From Aricia agestis (taxonomy: Eukaryota; Arthropoda; Insecta; Lepidoptera; Lycaenidae), in NCBI RefSeq assembly GCF_905147365.1, contig NC_056409.1, positions 22,201,001-22,265,000 on the forward strand: DNA of 64,000 nucleotides, read 5' to 3'. Made by a program: the position numbers and the translations under genes. The notes beneath the pieces were generated by a model. The model searched no databases, was not told the DNA's origin, and was given only the letters and a program-made list of their open reading frames with translations. This document shows positions 32,101 through 42,609 of this stretch, piece after piece. How positions within the stretch are numbered: the stretch's first letter is position 1; each line of letters starts with the position of its first letter.

Positions 32101-35100
32101 CCGTAGGGGTGCTCGTAGGGGAAGCTCCAGTCGCGCACCACCAGCTGCAGCCGCTGGAACGGCTTGCCGCCGCTGCTCGCCTGCGCCAGCCGCCCGTAGT
32201 CCGTGAACAACTGAAACGACACAAGCTACTATACAACACAAATACCTTTTATTACCTCTTAGTCATAAAATTATTGTTAGATAAGATCGGGAGGAACATA
32301 GTATCGTTAGGTATTGGAAATGTTCACGAGCGAGCTCGTTGGGCGACGAGGTGGGCCTGGGTTTTAACAACAGCTCCGACCGGTCATTTTTAACCGAATT
32401 ATTTTATTAAATTATGTGTGCCTATGGCGATAACGTATTATTGTATGACGTCACAAATCGTTTTCAAAACCAAGCTCGTTCTTAAGGTGTATTTAAATTA
32501 GTAAAGTTACTTGTAAGTGCTGCAGGTCGTCCTCCTCGATGTTCTGCGACAGGTTGTAGATCTGCACGGACGACAGCATCGTGGACAGCGCGAACACGGT
32601 GGCGTTGTCGCGCACTGTCGACTCGCTGTCGAACGTCCCCTGTGTGTCCATCAGGAAGATCACCACCTAATAACGTCAACAAACACTGTTATTCGAGAAC
32701 CAATATCCAAGACAACAGTGACGCAAACCCAGCCCCGGATTTATAAATAGGCCGTTACAGGCGACGGCCTATAGGGGGGCGGGGCGTCGTAAGAGGCCGT
32801 ACAGCTGATTTTTTTTATGAAATACGGGGGCGTACGAGCAAACGGGTCACTTGATGGAAAGCACTGTAAAACTGTAAAACACACTGTAAAACTCTGGAAT
32901 GAACTGTCACCAGCAGTATTTCCGGACCGATACGACCTGCAAACCTTCAAGAAAAGAGCGTATTCCCTCTTAAAAGGCCAGCGACGCACCTGCAGCTCTT
33001 CTGATGTTGCGAGTGTCCATGGGCGACGGTAGTTGCTTACCATCAGGTGACCCGTTTGCTCGTTTGCCCCCATATTTAATAAAAAAAAAAAAAAAAACAA
33101 CTTCCGTCGCCCATGGTCACTCGCAGCATCAGAAGAGATGCAGGTGCGTTGCCGGCCTTTAAGGAGACAATATGGGAGGGTAGGGAAGGGAATAGGGTAG
33201 GGTAGCGAAGGAAATAGGGAAGGGAAAAGGGTAGGGGATTGGGCCTCCGGTAAACTCACTCACTCGGCGAAACACAGCGCAAGCGCTGTTTCACTCCTGT
33301 TTTCTGTGAGCGGTGACCCCGTGGTATTTCTCCGGTCAAGCCGGCCCATTCGTGCCGAAGCATGGCTCTCCCACGTCACAAATATGGTGCGACGGAAATA
33401 AAGTGCATTACTCTAAATATAAATTCGGCACTTCGCAAACCACTCTATCATTGTCACCATGGAGTTTAGTCTTCGCTCATGAATTATGCCATTAATATGA
33501 TGGCTCTGATAACTTCTTGTGGAACTAGTAATTGGAGATGAGTTCACATTAAACGGCGTCTTCGATACTCGGGGGTTAATGGGCTCGTCGTGCAAAACAG
33601 CTATTTTAGACCCAATTTCACCAACCTATGTTTGTTAAATCCTAACGAGGCATTACTTAACGGAGCTTAGAAAATTAAACAGACTGTTAACGGACCTCCA
33701 TAGCAGGAATTAAATTTAACACCGTGTTAGGCGATTTGACATGACATTAGCGTATGGTGGAACGCTCGATAGCTCTAACAGGCCATTAACTGATTTAACA
33801 AGCCATTATTTATTTAACATTGCTTGATGAAACTTTGTCTTATCCATCTATACTTAATATTATAAAGCTGAAGAGTTTATGTTTGTTTGAACGCGATAAT
33901 CACAAGAACTACTGGACCGATTTTTTTTTAATTTATTTTACCAATGTAAAGCTAAAATGTCCCTGAGTGCTATAGGCTATGTAGTATGTATGTATGTACC
34001 ACTGGCGGAGTCGGGGCGGACTACTAGTCGGGAATAATGATGGTGTACCTTTTCCCCGTTGTCGAGCGTGGCTTTGAAGGGCTGCGACCACAGCAGCAGG
34101 CCGGTGGTGTCGCGCTCGGAGCCGCCGCGCCAACTGAACCCGCGCAGGGGCTCCTCCTCCGACCCCAGCCACTCGCCGGTGCCGTTCAACACGTACTGAA
34201 AATGACAAAGAAGACATCAAAAACATACGTATACGTCGTTAGGTGGTAGGTCAAAACGTAGACATTCTGAAAAAAATGGCTTGAAATTAACTTAGAAATA
34301 AATCAATTTTTATTTTATTTATTTTACGTTTTCCAAAATAACCGTGCAGCTGATAATTTAGATATTCATAAAATGACGCCTGCAACTCTCTGGCGTCTAA
34401 ATGCGTTTATCGCGCGAAAACCGTCAATCCTAATGGGGATTGTCCATTTTTTTAATTTTGCTCATTACAAAAACATTTCGAGGAATAAGGTCAGTGATTT
34501 TCTGTATATAAACGAAAAAAATATTTTTAACCTTTGTTTGACCTTCAATGGCGTTAAATTAGCAATAAATTCGACCAACATTACGTTTCGAACTTTTGGT
34601 AAGCTTCTCGTATCAGCTTTCACATAATGAGAACTTGCATTTGACGAACCAGCCATTATAAATAAGATTCAAAGGAAAAAACATACTGCAGAGGTCAATT
34701 ATTGGCCGCCGATGATGACGTCCGCGTCAGAGCGAAACTTTAAAAATTTATTGAGAAAAAACTAGCCAATGAATTTCAAAATTATTTAATTTATATTCTT
34801 AAAATACCCTATTTTAACGAAAAAAAATATAAAAAGTACCTACATGTGATTTTTGACAATGCCCATTCCTAAGTATGTATTCTCCCGCCTCTCAATCTTC
34901 ATACTCATCTAAATCGGTTCAACCGCTTAAGTGTGAAGAGACAGACAGACAATCAGACCCACTTTTTCGGATCACACACGGAAGGAAAACAATTCGTTGC
35001 GCATTGCAATACCTTACAAGGTACTCCAATTTCTTCGCCGCCTATGACCTCCGTACTGCTCTATACTATCTTACAAAGACCAGTGCCGTAAATAGGGCGG

Positions 35101-35567
35101 TGCCACCGGCGCCCAGGCACAGGGCGTAGTATCTGAGGGGGCGCAAAAATGGCCAAACCAGGCAGGAGTATTATTTTTTTCGGTTTGCTCCCGATAATAG
35201 TTCCCGCTGCGCCCCTAGAGCACGATCCCAACAGTAAAATAGACCAATACATTGCTTTGCATTTTTGCATCTAAAAAAGCAAGGGCGCAGTTATAAAAGC
35301 TCGCACAGGGCGCAAAAAAGACTGTTTACGGCACTGACAAAGACAACTGTGTCCACTGACCTTATGGTGCAAGTACCGCAGGAAGAAGTCGAGCAGGAAG
35401 GACTTGCCCTTGCGGAAGGCGCCGGCGACGGAGACGACGACGGCGGTGCGCTCGCGCACGTCCTCGCGCAGCAGCAGCTCCTCCAGCGCCGCCTCGTCCA
35501 GCGCGAACGTGTGCTCCTCCCCCGGGGTCACCACCTGCACGCCGCGACCAGACTCCAGGGACTCCAT
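29192..35567 (-). CDS. Atlastin B: second, divergent atlastin GTPase
   Basis: Paralogue of atlastin A. Exons (minus): 35567-35361, 34195-34049, 32666-32511, 32210-32061, 31861-31723, 31299-31115, 30803-30582, 30092-29878, 29657-29603 and 29278-29192. Phases all join; 520 aa. GTPase motifs are intact: GAFRKGKS (about 49-56), SWRGGSERDTTG, DTQGTFDS and VVRDWSFPYE; then the middle domain with MLLAPENL and DLPEPKSIL. The membrane hairpin (about 425-472) is strikingly rich in alanine (GAALAAYAAGAAASALG). The tail is short and ends DDKKRT. Five intron positions equal those of A; four (after RLT, LKG, ILE and LEK) are absent from A. The intron after LEK starts with GC, not GT. An acceptor (ACCTGCAG) lies 3 bp before the ATG, implying an upstream 5' UTR exon. 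All key residues are kept, so it is likely active. Confidence 0.92.
29397..29579. mobile_element. Hairpin MITE in atlastin B intron 9
   Basis: Inverted ends GTCTAAACACACTATGCCGA, continuing imperfectly through AAATTCCGC for about 43 bp, with a third related arm (TTTCGACATAGTGTGTCATC) in the middle. Target duplication not clear. Ends 24 bp from the exon 9 donor side. Confidence 0.7.
30343..30525. mobile_element. MITE with AGCCAGTCCA ends in atlastin B intron 7
   Basis: Ends CAGCCAGTCCATACGGCGCG and, from the right, AGAGCCAGTCCACATGGCGC. The right part (GGCCGGCTATGCGTCAAACG) recurs at 11635-11735. It lies some 57 bp from the unusual GC donor of intron 7. Confidence 0.6.
32808..33385. repeat. 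Head-on cluster of three LINE tails in atlastin B intron 2
   Basis: A short minus-oriented tail end (32808-32862) is followed by a plus-oriented tail (32863-33090; encodes NELSPAVFPDRYDLQTF, then CAGGTGACCCGTTTGCTCGT) running into an A tract, which abuts a minus-oriented tail element (33090-33385) with its GGGAAGGGAATAGGG tract. The result is a large inverted repeat inside the intron. Confidence 0.7.
33847..33995 (+). mobile_element. Helitron 5' terminal fragment
   Basis: TCTATACTTAATATTATAAA preceded by A, then GAAGAGTTTATGTTTGTTTG and CTACTGGACCGATTT, the usual lepidopteran Helitron 5' sequence. No 3' hairpin/CTAG nearby. Ends about 55 bp before atlastin B exon 2. Confidence 0.6.
34430..34874. 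mobile_element. MITE with AATGGGNATTGTCC ends, copy 1 (atlastin B intron 1)
   Basis: The left end AATGGGGATTGTCCATTTTT and right end GACAATGCCCATT are inverted. About 440 bp, closely repeated in the same orientation at 46068-46634. Includes CGTCAGAGCGAAACTTTAAA in both copies. No coding; target duplication not resolved. Confidence 0.7.
35081..35336. mobile_element. hAT-type MITE beside the exon 1 donor of atlastin B
   Basis: 256 bp with ends CAGTGCCGTAAATAG and, from the right, CAGTGCCGTAAACAG, and a perfect 8-bp duplication ACAAAGAC (35073-35080, 35337-35344). Its edge is only 24 bp from the splice donor of atlastin B exon 1. Confidence 0.85.
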
Positions 35568-36310
35568 TGTCTGCAGGTAAATTGGTTAATTATTTAGTGT
35601 TAATACTTAACGAAGATACAGATATACAAGCATGCAAGCACAGTCCACAGATTACTAAATACATAGTTACTACTTACTACGCAAGTGGACGCGCATTTTT
35701 AAACTGACGATTATAAAACTTTAACTAAAATTATATTAAGTGCGTCGTAATTAAATGCGGGGTACTTTGGTATTTTAATTTATAAAAACAATGCTAAAGG
35801 TCATTTGCATAGAACAAAAGAGTAGAAGTTAAATCGTTAAACGAATCGACCGAACCGTAGCCCGTAGGTAGGGGCGGATTATAAAAATACACTAAAATAT
35901 AGACCACAAACTATAATATAGAATGCTAACGCATGATATAGACTCACCGATATAGCGAGGACTGTTTGTCAACAATGTTATTTAGGTGCGTAAAATCTAC
36001 GTAAGGATTTCGTCCTTCGAGCACATCTGACACGATCACTAAAATAAACTCGTAGTCACCGATTAAAACGAATTGTTTAATATAAACTCCGGTCGTGTAT
36101 GCCACTCGTAATATGTTAGATAGTGAAAGTTAACTTTTACACGAGAGCAATAGAACAGGCGGCGGTGCGTGCGCGGCCCGAGACAGTCGGCTGGGCACTG
36201 AAGGTCGCGGTATGATGTCACCGCGTGTCACGCCCGCAGATGACATCATAAACTGATGAACCCTACGACGTCATCTCGGTCTTCTGGTCTACTGAATCAA
36301 TGATATTGAA
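35568..36310 (-). promoter_or_regulatory. Upstream region of atlastin B, putative 5' UTR/promoter
   Basis: 35571 is an acceptor before the ATG, so transcription must start further right. A GC-rich patch at 36145-36240 contains GGTATGATGTCACCGCG and AGATGACATCATAAAC, two CRE/AP-1-like motifs in opposite orientation. No TATA box was assigned. Promoter role is inferred. Confidence 0.3.
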
Positions 36311-36687
36311 TTCTGAAAACAACCCCTACTCGACTAAGAGACGAGTTCGAATTTAGTGTCGAATATGAAAATGAAAAGATGGTCAGTTACCTTTTTACGA
36401 GTCCTTTAATTGACCAGGAAAATGGTACTTCAGTGAATCACGTTTAATTTAATAATCAAGGAAAATGTTTTCATCGTACTCACGATATAACTAAATCTAA
36501 AATTAAATAAGTTTTTCAGAAGGACCCCATATACAAGAAATCCGTCTTCATACCATGCAAATTTCCGATCCGGGCATCTGTATGGGTATGAAGACTGCAT
36601 TTTTTTCGAGTTCCCAGCATTGTTCTCATAGAAAAAGTTGTTCATTTTGACGGGCTCATTTGATGGTTTCAAGGATAACGGTGTTTA

Positions 36688-36946
36688 AGCGCTTATTCCA
36701 CTTATCCTAGCTAGGATCCTAAAAAAATTAGTCAAGTGGAATAACATTTAGAAAGCTAGGATCCTAGCTAGGTTAGGATCCTAGCTTTCTAATCCAAATA
36801 TTTTAAGATTTTTTAAGATCCTACTTATCCTAGCTAGGACTTCCTAGCTAGGATAAGTAGGATCTTAACCTAGCTAGGAAGTCCTAACTATTTATTCCAC
36901 TTATCCTAGCTAGGACTTCCTAGCTAGGATAAGTGGAATAAGCGCT
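36688..36946. mobile_element. PIF/Harbinger-like MITE made of nested palindromes
   Basis: 259 bp. Ends AGCGCTTATTCCACTTATCC are inverted; TTA is duplicated (36685-36687 and 36947-36949). The inside is built from many copies of the palindrome CCTAGCTAGG and its half sites, in blocks such as CTTATCCTAGCTAGGA/CTTCCTAGCTAGGATAAG, so several hairpins are possible. No coding. Confidence 0.8.
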
Positions 36947-36949
36947 TTA

Positions 36950-38530
36950 CACACACTGTATAAGTATGGAATTTCATCTATTTCATATTCATATAGTAGG
37001 TATTACTTAAGTTAATTAATTAAATACTGAATACATAATAAGCAAAGATGTTATGCTTAATATTTTTACTTGAAATACTTACATGTATTGTCAGAGCACG
37101 CATTTTCACAAGCTTTCTTCGCTTAACATCTACATAATTAAAACCAATTTTATAAAAATTATTTTAATCATCATTAATATTAATTACTCTATAATCTATA
37201 TTATACTGTTTAATGTTTATAATTTACGTGACAAAGTTCATCTAGTCTGTGACTATTGCGGAAGACTTATCAACTAATGAGTAATGTCCATTCACGTAAA
37301 GCACTGAGTTAAATATCTACCTATGTAACTAACTGTATGTATATAGATCATCAAGGATGTTTTGGCGCGTGGATGACATTGTTGTGGGGCATGGATGCAA
37401 AACGGCAGCCATCAAAATTACGCGCAAGCAGACTCCTGGACGAGCAATATTATTGCGCAATATCACGTATAGCGTAATAATATTGATAGTCTTGGGTTGA
37501 TATTGAATATAATTGTCAAAAAAATGTTCAATAAAATTGTTGCATGATATTGCACAATACAATTAAACGCCTAGAGGCCGGCAAATTTTGGTCATGGGCT
37601 TAATAGCTTTGAAAACTGTATGGCTTATATGTCAGTACTTTAGACTTACTTCGTGCTGATGTCTCACTGCAAACTTACTACAAACAGACTTATAAGTTTT
37701 GTGCTCAGCGTGTTCAACCTTCAAACACTCTGTAATCAATCTCACAGCTACCACAATCAAATATAAATACCCAAAGTATCAAAACTTATCAAACTTATCC
37801 AACTAACTCATACAAAATATATTATGTATACAAAAACAGTAAAAAGCATTTGCAGTTGGCATCATTCCAATATATTTATTGACTGTCTCGAAAATTAACT
37901 TGTATTATTGCTTTTTCTTCGTATTTAAATCTGGATTTCTGCTGCAAATCTCTTCTCTATAAATTAGAATTATATATCTAGGGTTATAATCTATCGAGAT
38001 ATATTATGTTTTACAAATAGTGTCTTAACTCTTCACATAGAAGTGCCATTATGGACGATAAGATAATTTAACAGCTCATATTAATCTATACATATTATAA
38101 TAATCATTAATATGATCACTACAATAAACTCACTCAGAGTGTTGCCATCTCTAAATTTAAGTACATTACATTATTGACTAAAATAATATATTACAATTAT
38201 TATTTGTCTATTCCATGGAGTTAACATCTAAATTAGGGTTGGGACTGAGATCCAACACCGCATGTGACTAAACATGTGGCAATAGCTATGTAAAATCAAA
38301 CGCATATACATATAAAACACAGCAAATTCAAGCAAATAGCATAGAGTCAGATCTTGGTGTGAACTGATCCTAGTTTATGTAATAGTCTGAAAGTGAAGTG
38401 TTTGGTATACCATACTTATTATTGTTGCACTCGTAATATTGAATGCAAAAAATATCTGTCAGTTACAAAATAGTGTACATATGTATTGTGTCATCATACA
38501 AACTTAAATCAATACAAAAAAATACAAAAA
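36950..38530. other. AT-rich intergenic sequence; 3' UTR of the FKBP/TPR gene at the right
   Basis: No gene recognised. A minus-strand AATAAA at about 37878-37873 could end the FKBP/TPR transcript. The stretch 37330-37560 has short open frames with no family support. Confidence 0.4.
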
Positions 38531-38534
38531 CTCT

Positions 38535-39498
38535 TTAGCTAAACATCTTCTTTATTACAGTAGCATACTCTTTGTTCACTCGCTCCACCTGAGGCCTGAT
38601 CTCGTTAGCTTTAAGCTGAGAGGCCTTGTCGTTGGGGTCTATTGCTAGGGCGTGCTGGATGTCTCCCCAGGCCTCCTCGTACATGTGCAGGCCGCTGTAT
38701 GCGATACTCCTTCGGTATAGAGCTTTCAGGTTATCCGGGTCTTGCGACAGGGCCCTGCTACACAGTTCTAGAGCTGCACCATACTCTTGGAATTGTAACT
38801 GGCAATGAGCTAGGTTGTTGTATAGTTTCATCTGAAAAAGAAAAAGTTATGAAAAAAAATACACAAAGGTCACAAACCTAGCTTTTAAGGCATGTTAAGT
38901 CAAACATAACCACCTTTAAATCTTTTATTTCCTTAACTCTCTCTTCGTCTATAGTCTGCTTGTTGACGGGCTCGATGGCGACAACCATCTTGAGGGACCT
39001 GCTGAACCGGCGGAAGCCGTCCACTATCCGCTTGTCCTTGACGAGCTGCACGCCGCGCTCCTTGTGGTGCACGGCGGACTCCAACAGGCGCGCCCAGCTC
39101 CAGTCGCTCACCAGCTGCTCCTCCGTCACGTCCAGCAGCTCGATCACGCACGCTACGTCCTTCATCAGCGTCCCTATGCCGTTCTTGTACGTGAGGCGCG
39201 CGCTGCAGATCTCCCCGCAGCACATCTGCTGCAGTATCAGCTCCATGTCCCTGTCGATGAAGCAGTCGCTCTCCCCGATGATCACGTTCCCGTCGAATGA
39301 GGGACCGAATATGCGGCTGTCCGATGCGAAATCGACGGTGCCCGCTCCGTTTACACATTTCACATTTTTCAATCTGATCTTGCATCGAGCGTCCTCGTAG
39401 GGTACTAAATTGTAGTCGCCCGGGGATATAATTGTTTTGCGAATTTCGCGATCAGGTCTCATGTCGATAATGCACTCCTTATTTATTTTTGTAGACAT
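38535..39498 (-). CDS. FKBP-like protein with TPR repeats (FKBPL/BDBT-like)
   Basis: Two exons, 39498-38914 and 38831-38535, GT-AG, phase 0; 293 aa. Residues ~30-125 resemble a degenerate FKBP fold (GTVDFASDSRIFGPS, IGESDCFIDRDMELILQQM, GEICSARLTY), without the usual prolyl-isomerase signature residues that I would expect. The second exon holds TPR units: YNNLAHCQLQFQEYGAALEL, then LKALYRRSIAYSGLHMYEEA, then a C-terminal helix ending KKMFS. Non-catalytic FKBP-TPR proteins commonly act as Hsp90 or kinase partners (family knowledge); BDBT and FKBPL are the closest types I can name, but orthology is not proven. The start is the first ATG, shortly after a stop-rich AT region. Exon 1 is GC-rich. 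Confidence 0.8.
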
Positions 39499-39499
39499 T

Positions 39500-40034
39500 T
39501 CTATCGCGTAAACGTATCGCTAGTTTCAACACAACAAACAAAACAATTTTCCAAAATTATTCTACTTGTATTTTTTGACAATTTTGACAATCGGCTTATT
39601 TTTCTTATTATGGCACTTCGGCTATATAACCATGGCCAGTGTCAAGTATTATAAATGGTGGGAAAACAGCATTGTAAATTTGTAACATACAATTTTCAGC
39701 ATCGTTTCTTTATATCGTCAGGTCAAAAGTCTAGTCAAAGTTGAAGTAAAAAGTCAATACAGTCAAGGAGTCAAGTCGGCCGATTCAGTAAAGTGGTACC
39801 TAGACGCTTAACTGAAACCCTCGATGGAGTTTTGGAGGAAACACAAAATAGCTCGTTTCTGGATATTGTATCACTTTCCTACACTTGTGCACGATAACGA
39901 ATATCTAATGGTTAATATCCTACCAATACTACAGATTAAAAACCCCATTAATACAATTTAAGGATGCATATAACATTTATAAATTCAAAGATTCTGACCT
40001 AAATTCGAAATATATAGTAGAATAAAACATCCTG
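39500..40034. other. Upstream region of the FKBP/TPR gene and a short repeat
   Basis: 39823-39940 repeats, on the plus strand, the short sequence seen at 8325-8455 (GGAGTTTTGGAGGAAACACA). The remainder shows nothing definite. Confidence 0.4.
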
Positions 40035-40195
40035 CTTAAAATAAAATAAAATATATTTTTATTCAAAATGTGTTTTCTTTTGTGTGTGTTTAATTCATGA
40101 TACACTTTTTGAAGGTTGAACGAAGAAACTACGTTGCCTACCACCGGTTCGGGAACTACCCCGCCGAGAAGAACCGGCGTAAGAAACTCGCATCA
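40035..40195 (-). mobile_element. LINE 3' terminal fragment
   Basis: On the minus strand: GCGAGTTTCTTACGCCGGTT, CTTCTCGGCGGGGTAGTTCC and then an A/T-rich tail with AATAAAAATATATTTTATTT. The first motif matches the 3' end at the window start. Confidence 0.6.
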
Positions 40196-40239
40196 TGTAT
40201 CGTCGCCTGCATCGATTGATACCAAAAAATCAATACCTT

Positions 40240-40385
40240 ACCGACAAGTTAGGGAGCATACCCATACTACGTAACCCATTTAGGGGGGGAGGGGGGGTCT
40301 TCAAAATACTACGCTCGGTCACGAGAGGGGGGGGAGGGGGTCTAGAGTTTTGTCACGTAGTCAATTTCGCCGAGAGAAACGTCAT
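40240..40385. repeat. G-rich repeat with ACTACGT ends
   Basis: GTTAGGGAGCATACCCATAC and ACTACGTAACCC are followed by two G runs (about 40280-40297, 40327-40341) and TTGTCACGTAGTC. The motif ACGTAGTATGGGTATGCTCC occurs inverted at 42210-42229. MITE-like; class undecided. Confidence 0.45.
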
Positions 40386-40604
40386 ACGAAAAAAAATACT
40401 TGACACTGGTATTTATTATGGTTATTTATAGCAAACAGCCATTAAAAAAAAACAGGCACAGTTGTCACTTATCAGGCATTTTGAAGTTAGGTGGAGCTGT
40501 CAAGCTTGGTGATCATATATATTTACTATTTGGTGTGCGATTACAATTTGAACTACAGTCGTGACTAAAATAGCTAGTAGGTACCATCGAGGAAACTGAT
40601 TCAA

Positions 40605-41320
40605 GAGGAGGAGGAAGAGGAATTTTCACGCGCAAATTTAGAGGAAGCGGATGAGGAAGAGGATATTTTTTTGAGGAAGAGGATGCGGATGAGGAAGAGG
40701 ATGATAGGAAATTACAAATACTAGCGGACCCAACCCAAAAGTCTTTGTCCTGTCTGTACATAACTAGGTACATACATTACACTTGAGGTAGGTTCTATCG
40801 TACCCGCAACTCTGCCTTAAGCGATGAGTGGAGCACCATGGGGTTTTAGTGGGTATACTATAACAGGAGTCCCACATACCCCAGCCGATATCCCCAATTT
40901 GCCGGGGATGCGTAAAGCATTTCCCCATGTTAAAAAAAAGTTACATACATTACACAAAAATTAATTAAAAGGGCATTTTCCAGTGGACCAAACTATGAAT
41001 CTAAACCATTCTCAAAACACACACAATAAAGGATCATCAAAATCGGTCCAGCAATTAAGGAGTAGTTCAGTAACATACACAACACACGCACACAAAAAAA
41101 AAAGAGTGAATGATACAATTCTCTGGCTCTGGCGTGTGCGTTGCCATGATTGGATACGCGACGCGCATGCGCAGGGAAGTTCCTCATAAATTCCTCTTAA
41201 ATTTTGAGGAAGCGATAGCTGAAGAGGATTTTTTTAATTTTTATTTATGAGGATGCGGTAACGGTTGAGGAACCCAAAATATTGCGGAACTTCCTCATTA
41301 TGGGGAAGCGGAAGAGGAAT
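40605..41320 (+). mobile_element. Composite repeat: GAGGAA element split by a Helitron-like piece
   Basis: The left part (40605-40715, GAGGAA runs) and right part (41125-41320, GTGTGCGTTGCCATGATTGG onward) are the two halves of the element at 3144-3951. Between them is a segment starting ACTAGCGGACCCAACCC, whose complement ends GGTCCGCTAG/T like a Helitron 3' end. It passes through AATCGGTCCAGCAATTAAGG and ends in an ACACACGCACAC run. The same middle and right parts occur at 58887-59335. Contains the insertion at 40783-40941. Confidence 0.6.
40783..40941 (+). mobile_element. Short retroelement tail with 14-bp target duplication
   Basis: 159 bp starting TTGAGGTAGGTTCTATCGTA and ending CATGTTAAAAAAAAGT. 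It is flanked by the 14-bp repeat TACATACATTACAC (40769-40782 and 40942-40955). The related copy at 58936-58950 has only one TACATACATTACAC and no insert, i.e. an empty site. A variable-length duplication and an A-rich end indicate insertion by target-primed reverse transcription. Confidence 0.8.
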
Positions 41321-41429
41321 AACTTTAAACGCGACCAAATTACTTAGGTCCGCCATCTGCCTAGAAATTAATTTCTCTGATTGTTCTATTGTAATTTTAG
41401 ACTGTCACTAAATATTATAAAACAAAGTT

Positions 41430-42055
41430 TTTTTCCCTCATGTCCCTTTTGTTCCCATTAATCTTTAAAACTACACAACGGATATTGATGCGGTTTTCTT
41501 TAATATATAGAGTTTCAAGAGGAAGGTTTATAAGTATAATAACATTCCAATAGTGGAGAAATACGGTTGGGGTTTCTAATGTGATGTCGTAAATAATTTC
41601 ATTTTTTTCCACTTACATTGCAAACGCAGGCTGAACCCTACGAGATTTATCAAAATAATGTACCAAGTGTTGTACACATTCAAAAGGTCTACAGAAAAAT
41701 CCACATTGGTATATGTCTCTTATGGATATCCCACAATAACAGTTTTTTGTCATTTTCTTTTAACGACGAAATATAATGGCTAATTTTCGAAGCGATTTTA
41801 ACCGATACGGCATTATTACTTATTCAAAATACTTTAAATATTTTTTAAATTTAATATTTTATGTAGATCTATATGGCCCTTTACAGCATATGATTTTAAT
41901 AAATATTTTCGAAGATATTACATATTTAAAAATTGCGAGACTTAGCTTTTACGGCGGTACCGACCAATGCAGCGGGCCACGGGTAGTAATAATGAATATA
42001 AGTCAAAACTGCTGAATCAATTTTAATCATTTTCTCGATGGCTATAATATACTTA
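41430..42055 (+). mobile_element. Helitron-derived repeat, inverted relative to 12569-13090
   Basis: Matches the complement of the interrupted Helitron at 12577-13090: CTACACAACGGATATTGATG, GGATATCCCACAATAACAG and GCGGGCCACGGGTAGT. Ends near 42050 without a clean CTAG. Confidence 0.6.
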
Positions 42056-42057
42056 AA

Positions 42058-42240
42058 TCTAAGTGATAATACTTTAGGGTGTGTATGTGTTCCTTACAAA
42101 GAGTTAACTGTGAAAGTAGCAGCGCTAAAGATCAAATTGTTTTTCACTTTTGTATGGAGAAACTCGTTATACTGGGGCGCTTGGTCAAAAAATCTTAAAA
42201 AGTAGGTCACGTAGTATGGGTATGCTCCCTTACGTGAAAT
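42058..42240. repeat. Half copy of the 13840 foldback MITE plus ACTACGT repeat end
   Basis: AAGTGATAATACTTTAGGGT and CTGTGAAAGTAGCAGCGCT match one arm of the element at 13840-14097. It then changes at about 42185 into ACGTAGTATGGGTATGCTCC, shared inverted with 40248-40270. Confidence 0.55.
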
Positions 42241-42609
42241 AATTCATTTTAAAATTTCCATTTATCATGTCATACGTGATGTTTGCCGGAAGTGTTACAA
42301 TTTTTGAGAATTCGTCAGAATTGGGAACTTTGTATCAAAGAGAAACAGCTAAAAAACTGCTTATTAATTTCTTCGTACGGTTTGCGATTTTTTAAGCCCA
42401 AAAAAAAGTGGGTTCACTGGTTATTCTGAGGAAATATTTTAAATTGAAATTTATGAAAATTATCCTTCAAAGGGTGACGACTGACAAGACTTTATATGAA
42501 CTTGGGTGGGGGCGCTGCTGGTAAAGAAGAAGAAGACTAGTTCTAATTTTTGTAATACGGTATTTGGATTTTGGTATTATGTTGTTATTACAGCATTTGC
42601 CTTCGCGTG

